Source: Vibrio rarus (GTDB lineage: Bacteria > Pseudomonadota > Gammaproteobacteria > Enterobacterales > Vibrionaceae). Taken from it: a stretch of DNA of 64,000 bases. Both the position numbers and the translations under genes were made by a program. The first letter of the stretch is position 1, and every line of letters begins with the position of its first letter. Where the stretch lies: assembly GCF_024347075.1 (NCBI RefSeq), contig NZ_AP024900.1, positions 2,108,001 to 2,172,000 of the forward strand, given 5' to 3'. The notes beneath the pieces are model-generated. The model was not told the DNA's origin, ran no database searches, and was given only the letters and a program-made list of their open reading frames with translations. Positions 51,440 to 60,160 of this stretch are shown in pieces.

Positions 51440-52054
51440 TTATTTAGCAACCATAACCATCGCTGGGCGAACAACACGGCCATTAAGTTCATAGCCTTTT
51501 TGCAATACCACAGTTACGGTATTAGCCTCGTGATCAGGGCTTTCAACCATAGATACAGCGTTATGCAGTTCAGGGTTAAATGCTTCGCCCTCTGGATTGA
51601 TTTCTTTCAAGCCATTTTTAGACACCACATCAATAAATGATTTATGCGTCATTTCAATGCCTTCAAGAATTGGCTTAATCACTTCGCTTTCGGTATCAGC
51701 CGCTTGCATAGCACGCTCTAAATTGTCGATAACTGGCAATAGTTCTTCTGCAAACTTATTAATGGCAAACTTACGTGCTTTCGACATTTCTTGCTCTGTA
51801 CGACGACGCATGTTTTCAACTTCAGCTTTAGCACGAATAACAGTGTCGTGTTGTTCCTTTAGACGCATCTCAGTTTGAAGTAACGCAGCTTCAAGTTGAG
51901 CCACTTTTGACTCTTCTACTTCTTCAGCTGTTTCTTCGTTCCATTCGATATCACCCTCATCGCCAATTATTTCGGCATCGTCAACAACTTGCTCAGCTTC
52001 ATTAGTCGCTTGTGCCAACTCTTCTTCATTAATTTTATTTTCTTTATCGCTCAT
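51440..52054 (-). CDS. grpE: GrpE, nucleotide exchange factor
   Basis: 204 residues from ATG 52054 with CGGAG 5 nt upstream; an in-frame start at 52141 would add 29 unlikely residues. Acidic disordered N-terminus, long coiled coil (about 60-120; [20 protein letters not shown]) and the C-terminal beta domain ending [18 protein letters not shown]. Dimer that releases ADP from DnaK. Confidence 0.96.
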   Translation of the reverse strand: MSDKENKINEEELAQATNEAEQVVDDAEIIGDEGDIEWNEETAEEVEESKVAQLEAALLQTEMRLKEQHDTVIRAKAEVENMRRRTEQEMSKARKFAINKFAEELLPVIDNLERAMQAADTESEVIKPILEGIEMTHKSFIDVVSKNGLKEINPEGEAFNPELHNAVSMVESPDHEANTVTVVLQKGYELNGRVVRPAMVMVAK

Positions 52055-52149
52055 GATATCTCCGGTGCGAGTACGCATATTTCTGAAAGTGCTATTATTT
52101 TGATAGAAATACACCCACAAAAAATTAGCATCTGAATTCAACTTGCCTT

Positions 52150-52179
52150 TATTATGGGGATCATCGTTTCTGAATCAAG
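52150..52179 (-). promoter_or_regulatory. Sigma-32 promoter of grpE
   Basis: On the - strand CTTGATT (52173-52179) and CCCCATAATA (52150-52159), 13 bp apart, preceded by GAT. The -10 part is the same as I recall for E. coli grpE. Starts a transcript of roughly 90 nt leader; nadK diverges. Confidence 0.8.
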
Positions 52180-52204
52180 CCTAACCAAATAATTTGGGAC
52201 TAAA

Positions 52205-53089
52205 ATGAGCCAGCATTTCTCTACAATCGCTATTTTGGGTAAACCTCGCGACATAAACGCCATCCAGACTCACTTTGAGATCTACCATTGGCTTGCCAAT
52301 AAAGGCTACCGCATTTTTATTGATGATAGACTTCAAGACCTCATGCCCGAGCTTGATCCCAATATTTTTGGCAGCCTAATGCAAATTGGCCAAAATGCCG
52401 ATCTCGCCATTGTGGTGGGAGGCGATGGCAACATGTTAGGAGCAGCACGTGTTCTGTCACGCTTTGACATTTCAGTTATTGGTGTCAACAAAGGCAACCT
52501 TGGCTTTTTAACCGATTTAGACCCTGACGATTTCAAAACCCCGTTAGAAGAAGTGCTTTGTGGCCAATACATAAAAGAGCAACGTTTTCTGTTGGAGACA
52601 GAAGTACACCGCCACGGCTTAGTAAAAAGCAAAAATGCGGCCCTAAACGAAGCAGTACTTCACCCAGGGAAAGTGGCGCATATGATTGAGTTTGAAGTGT
52701 ATATCGACGACTCTTTTGCCTTCTCACAACGCTCAGATGGACTCATAGTCTCTACCCCTACCGGTTCTACCGCCTATTCACTCTCTGGTGGTGGCCCTAT
52801 TCTTTCACCAAGTTTGAACACTATTTCACTTGTACCTATGTTCCCTCACACCCTATCTAGCCGCCCATTAGTTGTAGACGGTAATCGCCGTATAAAACTG
52901 GTCCTTGCCCCAGATAACAGAGGCACACAAGAAGTCAGTTGCGATGGTCAAATATCACTCCCCGTTGAACCCGGTGACGAAATACATATTTTTAGAAGCA
53001 ACAATGTATTGCAGTTAATTCACCCTAAAGACTATAGCTACTACCATGTTTTACGAGAAAAATTAGGTTGGTCTAGTAAACTTTTTTAG
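52205..53089 (+). CDS. nadK: NadK, NAD kinase
   Basis: 294 residues. Phosphorylates NAD to NADP. GGDGN motif in [13 protein letters not shown] (about 72-84), and the NE/D-rich catalytic segment [12 protein letters not shown] with [18 protein letters not shown]. Divergent from grpE and upstream of recN, as in enterobacteria. Confidence 0.97.
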   Translation: MSQHFSTIAILGKPRDINAIQTHFEIYHWLANKGYRIFIDDRLQDLMPELDPNIFGSLMQIGQNADLAIVVGGDGNMLGAARVLSRFDISVIGVNKGNLGFLTDLDPDDFKTPLEEVLCGQYIKEQRFLLETEVHRHGLVKSKNAALNEAVLHPGKVAHMIEFEVYIDDSFAFSQRSDGLIVSTPTGSTAYSLSGGGPILSPSLNTISLVPMFPHTLSSRPLVVDGNRRIKLVLAPDNRGTQEVSCDGQISLPVEPGDEIHIFRSNNVLQLIHPKDYSYYHVLREKLGWSSKLF

Positions 53090-53130
53090 GCCAGCACACA
53101 AAATTTAGCAAAAAAATAAGTCAGCGCCTT

Positions 53131-53150
53131 TACTGTATGTAAAACCAGTA
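53131..53150 (+). promoter_or_regulatory. LexA box 1 upstream of recN
   Basis: TACTG-N10-CAGTA with perfect half-sites CTG and CAG 10 bp apart, fitting the LexA SOS-box consensus. Confidence 0.85.
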
Positions 53151-53152
53151 TA

Positions 53153-53172
53153 TACTGTTTCTATACACAGTA
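53153..53172 (+). promoter_or_regulatory. LexA box 2 upstream of recN
   Basis: A second TACTG-N10-CAGTA, 2 bp after the first. The box ends 22 bp before the preferred recN start, so it covers the promoter. Confidence 0.87.
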
Positions 53173-53194
53173 CTTTTATTCTATGGATTTCGCT

Positions 53195-54856
53195 ATGCTT
53201 GCTTATCTTAGTGTTAATAATTTTGCCATCGTAAAGTCACTACAAATTGAACTTCAACCGGGTATGACCACCATCACGGGTGAAACTGGAGCAGGTAAAT
53301 CGATCGCCATTGATGCTCTGAGCCTATGCCTCGGCCATCGCTCTGACTCCAGCATGGTGCGCCAAGGGGAAAGTAAGGTTGACCTGTGCGCCAGTTTTGT
53401 CATTGAAGATAATATCAGCACCCAACGCTGGCTAGAAGATAACGAATTAGCCGATGGTGAAGAGTGTATTCTTCGCCGAATTATTGGTAAAGATGGTCGT
53501 TCCCGCGCTTTTATTAATGGCAACCCTGTCCCTGTATCTCAACTGAAAAGCCTAGGGCAAACACTGGTCAGCATTCATGGTCAGCACGCTCATCATCAAC
53601 TGTTAAAAAAAGAGTATCAACTCACTCTTTTAGACCAATATGCTGGTCATCAAAGTTTACTGAATAATGTTCAAACCCATTATCAAGCATGGCGTCAGGC
53701 CGACAATACCTTGAAGCAAACCATACAAAACGGCCAACAAAATCAAGCTCAAAAACAACTACTAGAATACCAAATTAAAGAATTAGACGAGCTTGCCTTA
53801 CTGGAAAACGAATTTAGCGCACTTGAAGAAGAACACAAAAAACTCTCAAATAGCGGAGAGTTACTGTCTCTTACTCAACAAAGTCTCGATGTAATTAATG
53901 ACAATGATGACATTAATGCCATCGCTTTACTGCACAATGCCATTGCTCAAACCCAACAATTGGCTGAATTAGACCGCAGCTTTTGCGACATCAACCAAAT
54001 GCTCAATGACGCGCTAATTCAAATGGAAGAGGCAAGCAGCGAGCTAAGAAACTACCTAGAGTCCATAGATATGGATCCTATGCGTATGCAAATGGTCGAA
54101 GAACGCTATTCTAAAGTGATGTCACTGGCTAAAAAACACATGGTTTCACCTGAAAACCTGTATCAGCACCATCAAGATTTAGCCAAACAAATTGAGTTAT
54201 TAGACTGTTCAGACGAACGCATCCAACAGTTACAAGAAAAAGTAGACAAGGCATTAACTAAGTATTTAAAAAGCTCAGAGAAACTAAGCAAATCTCGTGC
54301 ACGCTACGCTAAAGAGTTGAATAAGCTCATTTCGCAGAGTATGCATCGACTCAGCATGGAAAAAGCTCAATTTAGTATCAATATCAATAATGACCCTAAA
54401 TTCGCCTCTCCCCTTGGCACTGACGACATCGACTACCTGGTTTCAGCAAACCCCGGTCAACCTTTACAACCACTGGCTAAAGTGGCCTCTGGTGGTGAGT
54501 TATCTCGTATTTCATTAGCTATTCAAGTGATTACCGCGCAAAAAGTAGAAACACCAAGCCTTATATTTGATGAGGTTGATGTGGGGATTAGTGGACCTAC
54601 TGCCGCTGTAGTTGGACAAATGCTGAGAAAACTGGGCGAAAGCACACAAATTCTCTGTGTGACGCATTTACCTCAAGTGGCAGGCAGTGGTCACCAACAA
54701 ATGTTTGTCTCTAAAAAAACCAACGCCGGAACCACTGAAACGCAAATGTTCACCTTAAATGAAACACAACGCATTGAAGAACTAGCGCGACTTTTAGGTG
54801 GCAGTGAAATCACCTCTTCAACCTTAGCTAATGCTAAAGAACTCATGGCAGCCTAA
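53195..54856 (+). CDS. recN: RecN, SMC-like DNA repair ATPase
   Basis: 553 residues from ATG 53195 ([16 protein letters not shown]); an ATG four codons upstream (53183) is possible. N-terminal Walker A GETGAGKS (about 30-37), a long coiled-coil centre (residues about 150-360), and the C-terminal signature [14 protein letters not shown] with Walker [13 protein letters not shown]. Cohesin-like, acts in double-strand break repair. Two LexA boxes upstream predict strong SOS control, as in E. coli. Confidence 0.96.
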   Translation: MLAYLSVNNFAIVKSLQIELQPGMTTITGETGAGKSIAIDALSLCLGHRSDSSMVRQGESKVDLCASFVIEDNISTQRWLEDNELADGEECILRRIIGKDGRSRAFINGNPVPVSQLKSLGQTLVSIHGQHAHHQLLKKEYQLTLLDQYAGHQSLLNNVQTHYQAWRQADNTLKQTIQNGQQNQAQKQLLEYQIKELDELALLENEFSALEEEHKKLSNSGELLSLTQQSLDVINDNDDINAIALLHNAIAQTQQLAELDRSFCDINQMLNDALIQMEEASSELRNYLESIDMDPMRMQMVEERYSKVMSLAKKHMVSPENLYQHHQDLAKQIELLDCSDERIQQLQEKVDKALTKYLKSSEKLSKSRARYAKELNKLISQSMHRLSMEKAQFSININNDPKFASPLGTDDIDYLVSANPGQPLQPLAKVASGGELSRISLAIQVITAQKVETPSLIFDEVDVGISGPTAAVVGQMLRKLGESTQILCVTHLPQVAGSGHQQMFVSKKTNAGTTETQMFTLNETQRIEELARLLGGSEITSSTLANAKELMAA

Positions 54857-54962
54857 GTGAACTCATCACAAATTTGACTGTCTATAGCCTAGAAAGTGGG
54901 GAAATGTCATGTTTTGCAGTATCAAAGGCAAGCAATCCTAACTCTCATCGCTGTTTCTCTAT

Positions 54963-54990
54963 ACAAGCAGGCTTAGCTTGTTTATTATTT
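54963..54990 (+). terminator. Weak terminator after recN
   Basis: ACAAGC / GCTTGT with 7-nt loop, then TTATTATTT. Confidence 0.45.
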
Positions 54991-55025
54991 GCCGAGTTTT
55001 ATTTAGAAGTTAAAGATCTGATTAT

Positions 55026-55385
55026 ATGCAGTTTAAAAAGTGGTTAATAACAATCCCATTGGCACTCTCTATGCTCACCGGCTGTTCTCTCTTAGAAAGA
55101 CTGGTGTACCGTATCGATATTAGTCAAGGGAACTTTGTCGAACAATCTGCAGTAGATCAGCTTCGTATTGGCATGTCTAAAGAGCAAGTTCGCTACGTAT
55201 TAGGCTCCCCTATGCTTATCGAAAATGGCAAACCGAACAAATGGTATTACATCTACCACTTCACTAAAGGCCACGAAGACCCAATACAGAAAAACCTGTT
55301 TGTATTCTTTGGTGGGGACAATCGCTTAGAGCGTATTGAAGGTGATTTCAGTGCTTCGGCAGACTTCAACCAAGCGATTCAATAG
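55026..55385 (+). CDS. bamE: BamE, outer-membrane assembly lipoprotein
   Basis: 119 residues. Lipoprotein signal with lipobox LTGC (Cys about 20). The mature SmpA/OmlA fold carries [35 protein letters not shown] and [15 protein letters not shown]. Part of the BAM complex that inserts beta-barrel proteins. Between recN and the rnfH-ratA pair, as in other Vibrio. Confidence 0.95.
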   Translation: MQFKKWLITIPLALSMLTGCSLLERLVYRIDISQGNFVEQSAVDQLRIGMSKEQVRYVLGSPMLIENGKPNKWYYIYHFTKGHEDPIQKNLFVFFGGDNRLERIEGDFSASADFNQAIQ

Positions 55386-55420
55386 TGACAGATTGCTGAC
55401 ACCTTAATCAATACGATAAT

Positions 55421-55452
55421 AAAAAAGGAGCAGATTTATATGCTCCTTTTTT
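55421..55452 (+). terminator. Terminator of bamE
   Basis: AAAAGGAGCA / TGCTCCTTTT with an 8-nt loop and a T run. Confidence 0.85.
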
Positions 55453-55493
55453 ATTTGAGTGCAACTTTTAACTAAACTTCGTCACATGCTTTA

Positions 55494-55652
55494 TGCCAAT
55501 CACACTAAGTAAGTGATCAGAAATAGCACAGGAAAAATGCTCGAAAACAAGGTGGCATTTTTCCATAAGCAGTTGTTTTACATTCAAAAATTGCAACACC
55601 GTTATCAAGTGTTTTAACCAGCTAGAATCATCCGTTAATTACTACGATGGTA
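55494..55652. repeat. MITE-like dispersed element, copy 3
   Basis: 159 bp, similar along its length to the copies at 28353 and 30626. The left end is TGCCAATCACACTAAGTAAG (first TA changed to TG), right end ...ACTACGATGGTA. Lies between the bamE terminator and the rnfH stop codon. Confidence 0.8.
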
Positions 55653-55672
55653 TGACTAGCTAGGTGAATAGG

Positions 55673-55984
55673 TTACTTACTACGATTAGCATTCGCTGCT
55701 TGTTCTGCACGCTTACGTCTAATTTCTTTAGGATCGGCAAGCAGTGGTCGATAAATTTCAATTCGATCATTATCTCTCACCAAGCCATCCAACTTAACAT
55801 TGCGACTAAATACCCCAACCTTGTTTATCGCTAGATCTATTTCAGGAAACAAGGTTAATAGGCCTGATTGCTCAATAATTTGCTCAACAGTAAGCTCTTT
55901 ATTAACAACTAATGACACCACACGCTGATCATTTGGCAGCGCGTAAACCACTTCAACATGAATCATATCAGAATCAATACTCAT
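55673..55984 (-). CDS. rnfH: RnfH-family ubiquitin-like protein
   Basis: 103 residues of the RnfH/UPF0125 (YfjF) family: [31 protein letters not shown] and [20 protein letters not shown]. The fold is ubiquitin-like; function unknown in spite of the name. Overlaps ratA by 11 bp (translational coupling). Confidence 0.9.
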   Translation of the reverse strand: MSIDSDMIHVEVVYALPNDQRVVSLVVNKELTVEQIIEQSGLLTLFPEIDLAINKVGVFSRNVKLDGLVRDNDRIEIYRPLLADPKEIRRKRAEQAANANRSK

Positions 55985-56417
55985 AACTTGGGTACACCTG
56001 CTTTGCTCGCTGGGTAAAGGCGTTGATCATATTAGACGTTAATTCGTTAAATACTTTACCAAAAGCCATCTCAATCATACGGCTAGAAAACTCAAACTCT
56101 AACTTTAACTCTACCTTACATGCACATTCATCTAGGGGGGTAAAAAACCATCCACCTTGTAAACGTTTGAAAGGCCCATCGACTAAATTCATTTCTATAG
56201 CGCGACCAACACGTAATACGTTATTGGTGGTAAAGGTTTTTTTTATCCCCGCTTTTGCCACATCCACGGAGGCCAGCATACTCGTCTCATCAACTTTATG
56301 TACCTTAGAACCTGAGCACCCTGGCAAAAACTCTGGATAACGTGCGACATCGTTGACCAAATTGAACATTTGTTCAGCGCTAAACGATACCAATGCTGAA
56401 CGGGTCACCTGCGGCAT
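55974..56417 (-). CDS. ratA: RatA, START-like ribosome association toxin
   Basis: 147 residues. START/COQ10-like fold: [28 protein letters not shown] at the N-terminus. E. coli RatA was reported to bind 50S subunits and block 70S formation; the family is also related to coenzyme Q-binding proteins. Upstream of rnfH, divergent from smpB, as in E. coli. Confidence 0.92.
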   Translation of the reverse strand: MPQVTRSALVSFSAEQMFNLVNDVARYPEFLPGCSGSKVHKVDETSMLASVDVAKAGIKKTFTTNNVLRVGRAIEMNLVDGPFKRLQGGWFFTPLDECACKVELKLEFEFSSRMIEMAFGKVFNELTSNMINAFTQRAKQVYPSYEY

Positions 56418-56519
56418 AACTACTCCTCACCTACTAAATCGCAAATTTTACTGAGCTTTACCTTAAACCGAGTAAAAACTAGTTCCCTATAATAAGGCAA
56501 TACGTATAATGAGGCCATT

Positions 56520-57005
56520 ATGGCAAAGAAAAAATCAAAAACCAAAGCGACTAGTAATACTATTGCGCTAAATAAAAAAGCCCGTCACGAGTACTTTATC
56601 GAAGACGAGCTTGAAGCTGGCCTAGAGCTCCAAGGTTGGGAGGTAAAATCTCTACGTCAGGGTAAAGCAAATATCGCCGAGAGCTACGTCTACATTAGAG
56701 ATGGCGAAGCCTTTATCAGTGGTATGAGCATTATACCGTTAAACCAAGCATCGACACATATCGTAGCTAACCCTACTCGTGTGCGTAAGCTTCTGCTTTC
56801 GCGTAAAGAGTTGGATAACCTATTTGGTAGTATTAACCGCGATGGCATGACCCTAACAGCACTATCTCTGTACTGGTCACGTTCGTGGGTAAAAATAAAA
56901 ATCGGTGTCTCTAAGGGTAAAAAATTGCACGATAAACGTACCGATCTTAAAGATAAAGACTGGGCTCGAGATAAAGCGCGAGTTATGAAGAGTAAATTGC
57001 GTTAA
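56520..57005 (+). CDS. smpB: SmpB, tmRNA-binding protein
   Basis: 161 residues. Oligonucleotide-binding barrel with conserved [20 protein letters not shown] and [19 protein letters not shown], and the basic C-terminal tail ([21 protein letters not shown]) that enters the ribosomal mRNA channel. Partner of the tmRNA encoded 66 bp downstream. Confidence 0.96.
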   Translation: MAKKKSKTKATSNTIALNKKARHEYFIEDELEAGLELQGWEVKSLRQGKANIAESYVYIRDGEAFISGMSIIPLNQASTHIVANPTRVRKLLLSRKELDNLFGSINRDGMTLTALSLYWSRSWVKIKIGVSKGKKLHDKRTDLKDKDWARDKARVMKSKLR

Positions 57006-57031
57006 TATTGAGCATACAGTTAGCATGGTGC

Positions 57032-57059
57032 TAGACAGTGCACACTTTTCTGGTACTAT
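57032..57059 (+). promoter_or_regulatory. Promoter of ssrA
   Basis: TAGACA at 57032-57037 and TACTAT at 57054-57059, 16 bp apart, 12 bp before the mature 5' end. Confidence 0.55.
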
Positions 57060-57071
57060 GCAAGAACACTT

Positions 57072-57438
57072 GGGGCTGATCTAGGATTCGACGAGAATTC
57101 TGAAGTCTGAGGTGCATGCCGTGGGGCGGTTGGCCACGTAAAAAGCCGCAAAAAAATAGTCGCAAACGACGAAAACTACGCACTAGCAGCTTAATAACCT
57201 GCTGAGAGCCTCTTTGCCCTAGCTTCCGCTTGTAAGACGGGGAATAACAAAGAGTCAAACCCAAACTAGCTAGATCGGATTCTCCCGCCTGAGAGATGAA
57301 GTTCGAAATTTAATTCAGGATAGTCATTTACTAGCGTGTCGGTTCGCAGGTACTTGGTGAATTTAAAGATCGACTAAGCATGTAGTACCAATGATGAATG
57401 ATTTTCGGACGCGGGTTCAACTCCCGCCAGCTCCACCA
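57072..57438 (+). ncRNA. ssrA: tmRNA (ssrA)
   Basis: About 367 nt. The 5' end GGGGCTGAT pairs with the 3' end CAGCTCCACCA to form the tRNA-Ala-like acceptor; GGACGCGGGTTCAACTCCCG is the T-arm. The mRNA-like part encodes the tag ANDENYALAA with stop TAA at 57162-57194. Rescues stalled ribosomes with SmpB. The 3' end of ssrA is a classic attachment site for genomic islands, including VPI-1 of V. cholerae. Confidence 0.97.
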
Positions 57439-57449
57439 AATCAAAGTAA

Positions 57450-57480
57450 AGGGACGTCTCAGGACGTCCCTTTTTCTTAT
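57450..57480 (+). terminator. Terminator of ssrA
   Basis: AGGGACGTC / GACGTCCCT with TCAG loop and TTTTTC. Confidence 0.9.
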
Positions 57481-57626
57481 CTAAGCCCTTGTAAAACAAG
57501 CAACTTCACAGTTTTCTTTTCTCATAGAGTCTCACCGAGTACCACCCCATAACACCTAAAGGATTACCCATTTTATACCAATTACATTAATTTTATGATC
57601 TAATGATTCATGTTTAAGGAGTGCCT

Positions 57627-58103
57627 ATGAATCATGATTTTCAACGTCTAATCAATGCCACATCTAATGCTAGACTTAGAGTTCGTTATCTTGCTATTTC
57701 CCATTTTATTGATGGAAAAAACCGCACTGAGATCGCTCTCTACCTCAAGGTTAGTAGGGTGAGTGTGAATAAATGGGTTAAAGCTTATCTAGATGATGGG
57801 CTTGAAGGACTTCAAGAAAAACCACACTCAGGAAGACCTCACCGCCTAACTGAAGAGCAAAGACTGCAGCTTAAAAATCATGTTACAGACCACGCTATTA
57901 ACGCTAGTGGAGGTCGCCTACAAGCAAAAGACATTGGCCTCTATATAGAAAGTAATTTTGGAATAAAGTACCAACAATCAGGTGTTTATCGGCTACTACA
58001 TGAAATAGGTTTAAGCTGGATTACGACTCGGTCTAAGCATCCGAAACAATCAATTGAAGCCCAAGAAGCTTTTAAAAAAATTCCAAATCGAAACGATCCT
58101 TAA
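57627..58103 (+). CDS. IS630 transposase, N-terminal frame
   Basis: 158 residues from ATG 57627 (AAGGAG upstream). DNA-binding part with helix-turn-helix KNRTEIALYLKVSRVSVNKW and the EKPHSGRPHRL linker. The frame runs into a stop shortly after a run of seven As at 58074-58080, where it would have to change frame to join the catalytic part. Confidence 0.85.
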   Translation: MNHDFQRLINATSNARLRVRYLAISHFIDGKNRTEIALYLKVSRVSVNKWVKAYLDDGLEGLQEKPHSGRPHRLTEEQRLQLKNHVTDHAINASGGRLQAKDIGLYIESNFGIKYQQSGVYRLLHEIGLSWITTRSKHPKQSIEAQEAFKKIPNRNDP

Positions 58104-58650
58104 GATCCCTGGGCATATCCACTTAAAAGAAGTACTTGTTTGGTTTCAAGATGAAGCTAGATTTGGTCAACGCAATACCACAACCAAGATTTGGGCAGAA
58201 AAAGGGACTCGACCTAGAGCCGTTCAGCAGCAGCAATTCGAGTACGCTTATTTGTTTGGAGCCGTTTGTATCAATACGGGCGAAGCTGAAGCTATTGTTT
58301 CACCGCTAAGCAATATGGAGGTAATGACGAAGCACCTTGAATTAATCTCGACTGCGACCCCTACAGGCAAACATTCCGTGGTTATTATGGATCAAGCAAG
58401 CTGGCATCAAACATATTTAGCCAATCATTTTAAAAACATCACGATAATCCATATTCCGCCATACTCACCAGAATTAAACCCGATAGAGCAAGTTTGGCAA
58501 TGGCTTCGACAGTACAAGCTAGCGAATAGGTGTTTTGAAAACTATAACGATATAGTGAACTCAGTATGTAGCGCTTGGAATAGTTTTTGTGAAGATAAAC
58601 GCAGGGTCCAATCTCTCTGTTTTAGAGATTGGACTCAATTGATAAATTAA
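58054..58650 (+). CDS. IS630 transposase, C-terminal DDE frame
   Basis: 198 residues in the +1 frame relative to the first part. DDE residues: Asp in VWFQDEARFGQ, Asp in VVIMDQASWHQT, Glu in PELNPIEQVWQWL. The first codons upstream of the A run are probably not translated on their own. The join can arise by slippage at the A7 tract or the element may be broken by an indel. Confidence 0.8.
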   Translation: MKPKKLLKKFQIETILKIPGHIHLKEVLVWFQDEARFGQRNTTTKIWAEKGTRPRAVQQQQFEYAYLFGAVCINTGEAEAIVSPLSNMEVMTKHLELISTATPTGKHSVVIMDQASWHQTYLANHFKNITIIHIPPYSPELNPIEQVWQWLRQYKLANRCFENYNDIVNSVCSAWNSFCEDKRRVQSLCFRDWTQLIN

Positions 58651-58753
58651 TTAATGGAATTGGTATTATTACCCAAAAATTAAATCTATACTGATTTTAA
58701 AGTTTGGGTAACCTTTGTGCTGTTACCTCCCCATAAATAGAAGGTGCGGCCGA

Positions 58754-58876
58754 ATGGCGATGAGAAAAGACACATACTACAAAAACCTCTCCCTAACTAA
58801 TGAACAGTCAGAGCTAGTCATATGCGATGGCGATAATCTGTATTTTCGTAGTGGATTAACAGATTTGGCCACATAG
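58754..58876 (+). pseudogene. Possible integrase N-terminal remnant
   Basis: 40 codons from ATG 58754 to a TAG at 58874-58876. ELVICDGDNLYFRSG recalls the start of the arm-binding domain of P4-type tyrosine integrases (DGxGLYLRV). After the TAG the frame stays open (LEFGQKEKYVRR) into the array, as if TGG had mutated to TAG. Such an integrase is expected beside a tmRNA attachment site. Weak evidence; it may be chance. Confidence 0.3.
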
Positions 58877-58911
58877 CTAGAGTTTGGCCAGAAAGAAAAG
58901 TATGTCAGACG

Positions 58912-59955
58912 CTGTCATTGCTACGTAATTTTGATAAGGTATTGAAGCGCTGCCATAGCATGGCGTGGTCTAGTGACTTGGCCGTTTCATTGCTACGTGA
59001 TTTTGATAAGGTATTGAAGCTCTTTGGGAACGTCTGCGGCGTAATGCTCTCTTCTGGTTTCATTGCTACGTGATTTTGATAAGGTATTGAAGCCTGAAAG
59101 CGCGCGGATACATCGTTAATGCCGTTAAGTTTCATTGCTACGTGATTTTGATAAGGTATTGAAGCAAACTTGAATCCGACAACATGACTCGTGCGCTAGG
59201 GTTTCATTGCTACGTGATTTTGATAAGGTATTGAAGCTTAGGTGCTGACCTCCCACGCTGTCGGACACGTAGTTTCATTGCTACGTGATTTTGATAAGGT
59301 ATTGAAGCATATTCTCGTGAGTTATAGTGATTGCATAGAACGTTTCATTGCTACGTGATTTTGATAAGGTATTGAAGCCCCAGCGGCATGTAACTTACCT
59401 TTACCCTGCAAGTTTCATTGCTACGTGATTTTGATAAGGTATTGAAGCAAAAAAGGCAATAGTTATCATTAGACGGTTCTTGCAGTTTCATTGCTACGTG
59501 ATTTTGATAAGGTATTGAAGCAGAGAAAAGTCTCGTTTTACGCTCTGCCTTTCGGCGGTTTCATTGCTACGTGATTTTGATAAGGTATTGAAGCAAGCTA
59601 GAGCAACGGCAAGCAAAACAGCACCAAAGTTTCATTGCTACGTGATTTTGATAAGGTATTGAAGCTAAACCAAAAACAGTAATAACACTAGGAAACGTCA
59701 GTTTCATTGCTACGTGATTTTGATAAGGTATTGAAGCTGCCAACGACCATCTAACCATTCATCGTATTCACCGTTTCATTGCTACGTGATTTTGATAAGG
59801 TATTGAAGCACAATAGATCAATGGTGGCTGTCTGTGTCTCGCTGTGGTTTCATTGCTACGTGATTTTGATAAGGTATTGAAGCCTAAGAACAAAAATTCA
59901 TGGCTTGAGGATGCTTGAGTTTCATTGCTACGTGATTTTGATAAGGTATTGAAGC
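58912..59955 (+). CRISPR. CRISPR array, 15 repeats and 14 spacers (type II-B)
   Basis: Repeat length 37, starting GTTTCATTGCTACGTG and ending GATAAGGTATTGAAGC. Repeats start at 58912, 58984, 59057, 59129, 59201, 59272, 59342, 59412, 59485, 59558, 59629, 59701, 59773, 59847 and 59919. Spacers are 33-37 nt. Fourteen repeats are identical as far as I can see; the first (58912) has three changes (positions 1, 3, 16). The strand is given as + because the candidate tracrRNA would pair with RNA read in this direction. Apparent proteins read across the repeats are artefacts. Confidence 0.97.
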
Positions 59956-60070
59956 CTACTACAGAAACCCCCATGGTAACTACTGTGGGGCTCTATCCTG
60001 GTAATCATTTTTTCGAAAACAAACCTGTGAGCAAAATCACTGTCTTTTTTTCGAAAAAGGATTATTGTGA
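59956..60070 (+). promoter_or_regulatory. Cas-proximal CRISPR flank (probable leader / tracrRNA promoter region)
   Basis: A/T-rich segment after the last repeat. It has a hairpin CCCCA / TGGGG (59969-59990), two copies of the palindrome TTTTCGAAAA (within 60008-60019 and 60046-60057), with GTGA...TCAC between them, and a possible -10 TATTGT at about 60063-60068, just before the anti-repeat. Confidence 0.5.
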
Positions 60071-60160
60071 ACTCATCAAAATTACGATGCAATGAAATCA
60101 TCTAAAATCAAGATTGATTACCCCTCTGCGCTAGCATGGGTGACTTTATTCTCTGTCATT
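60070..60160 (+). ncRNA. Candidate tracrRNA
   Basis: 60075-60097 is an anti-repeat: its complement matches the crRNA repeat over TTTCATTGC, CGT and ATTTTGAT, interrupted by a two-base mismatch (TA/AT) and one G-U pair. The sequence after it (ATCATCTAAAA, then a CCTCTG hairpin-like segment) resembles the F. novicida tracrRNA as I remember it. It is on the + strand, between the array and cas4, and its 3' end runs antisense over the last codons of cas4. Exact ends are estimated. Confidence 0.7.

Larger units (their letters stand above)
57576..58665 (+). mobile_element. IS630-type insertion sequence
   Basis: 1090 bp. Ends are TACCAATTACATTAA (left) and, read inward on the - strand, TACCAATTCCATTAA (right), each starting with the TA that this superfamily duplicates. 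It contains two overlapping transposase frames. It lies about 140 bp after ssrA and before the CRISPR array. Confidence 0.88.

Noticed and set aside
55386..55672. Second gene or attachment site between bamE and rnfH
   Set aside because: The segment is explained by the bamE terminator and MITE copy 3.
57031..57264. 77-residue - strand frame
   Set aside because: It lies antisense over the tmRNA and has no ribosome site.
57480..57575. Partial duplicate of the ssrA 3' end (attachment site) close to ssrA
   Set aside because: No second copy of the ssrA terminal sequence is visible here or elsewhere in the window; a far boundary would be beyond the right edge.
58905..59974. Short - strand reading frames containing SIPYQNHVAMK or FNTLSKSRSNE several times
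   Set aside because: They are translations of the CRISPR repeats in two frames, not proteins.
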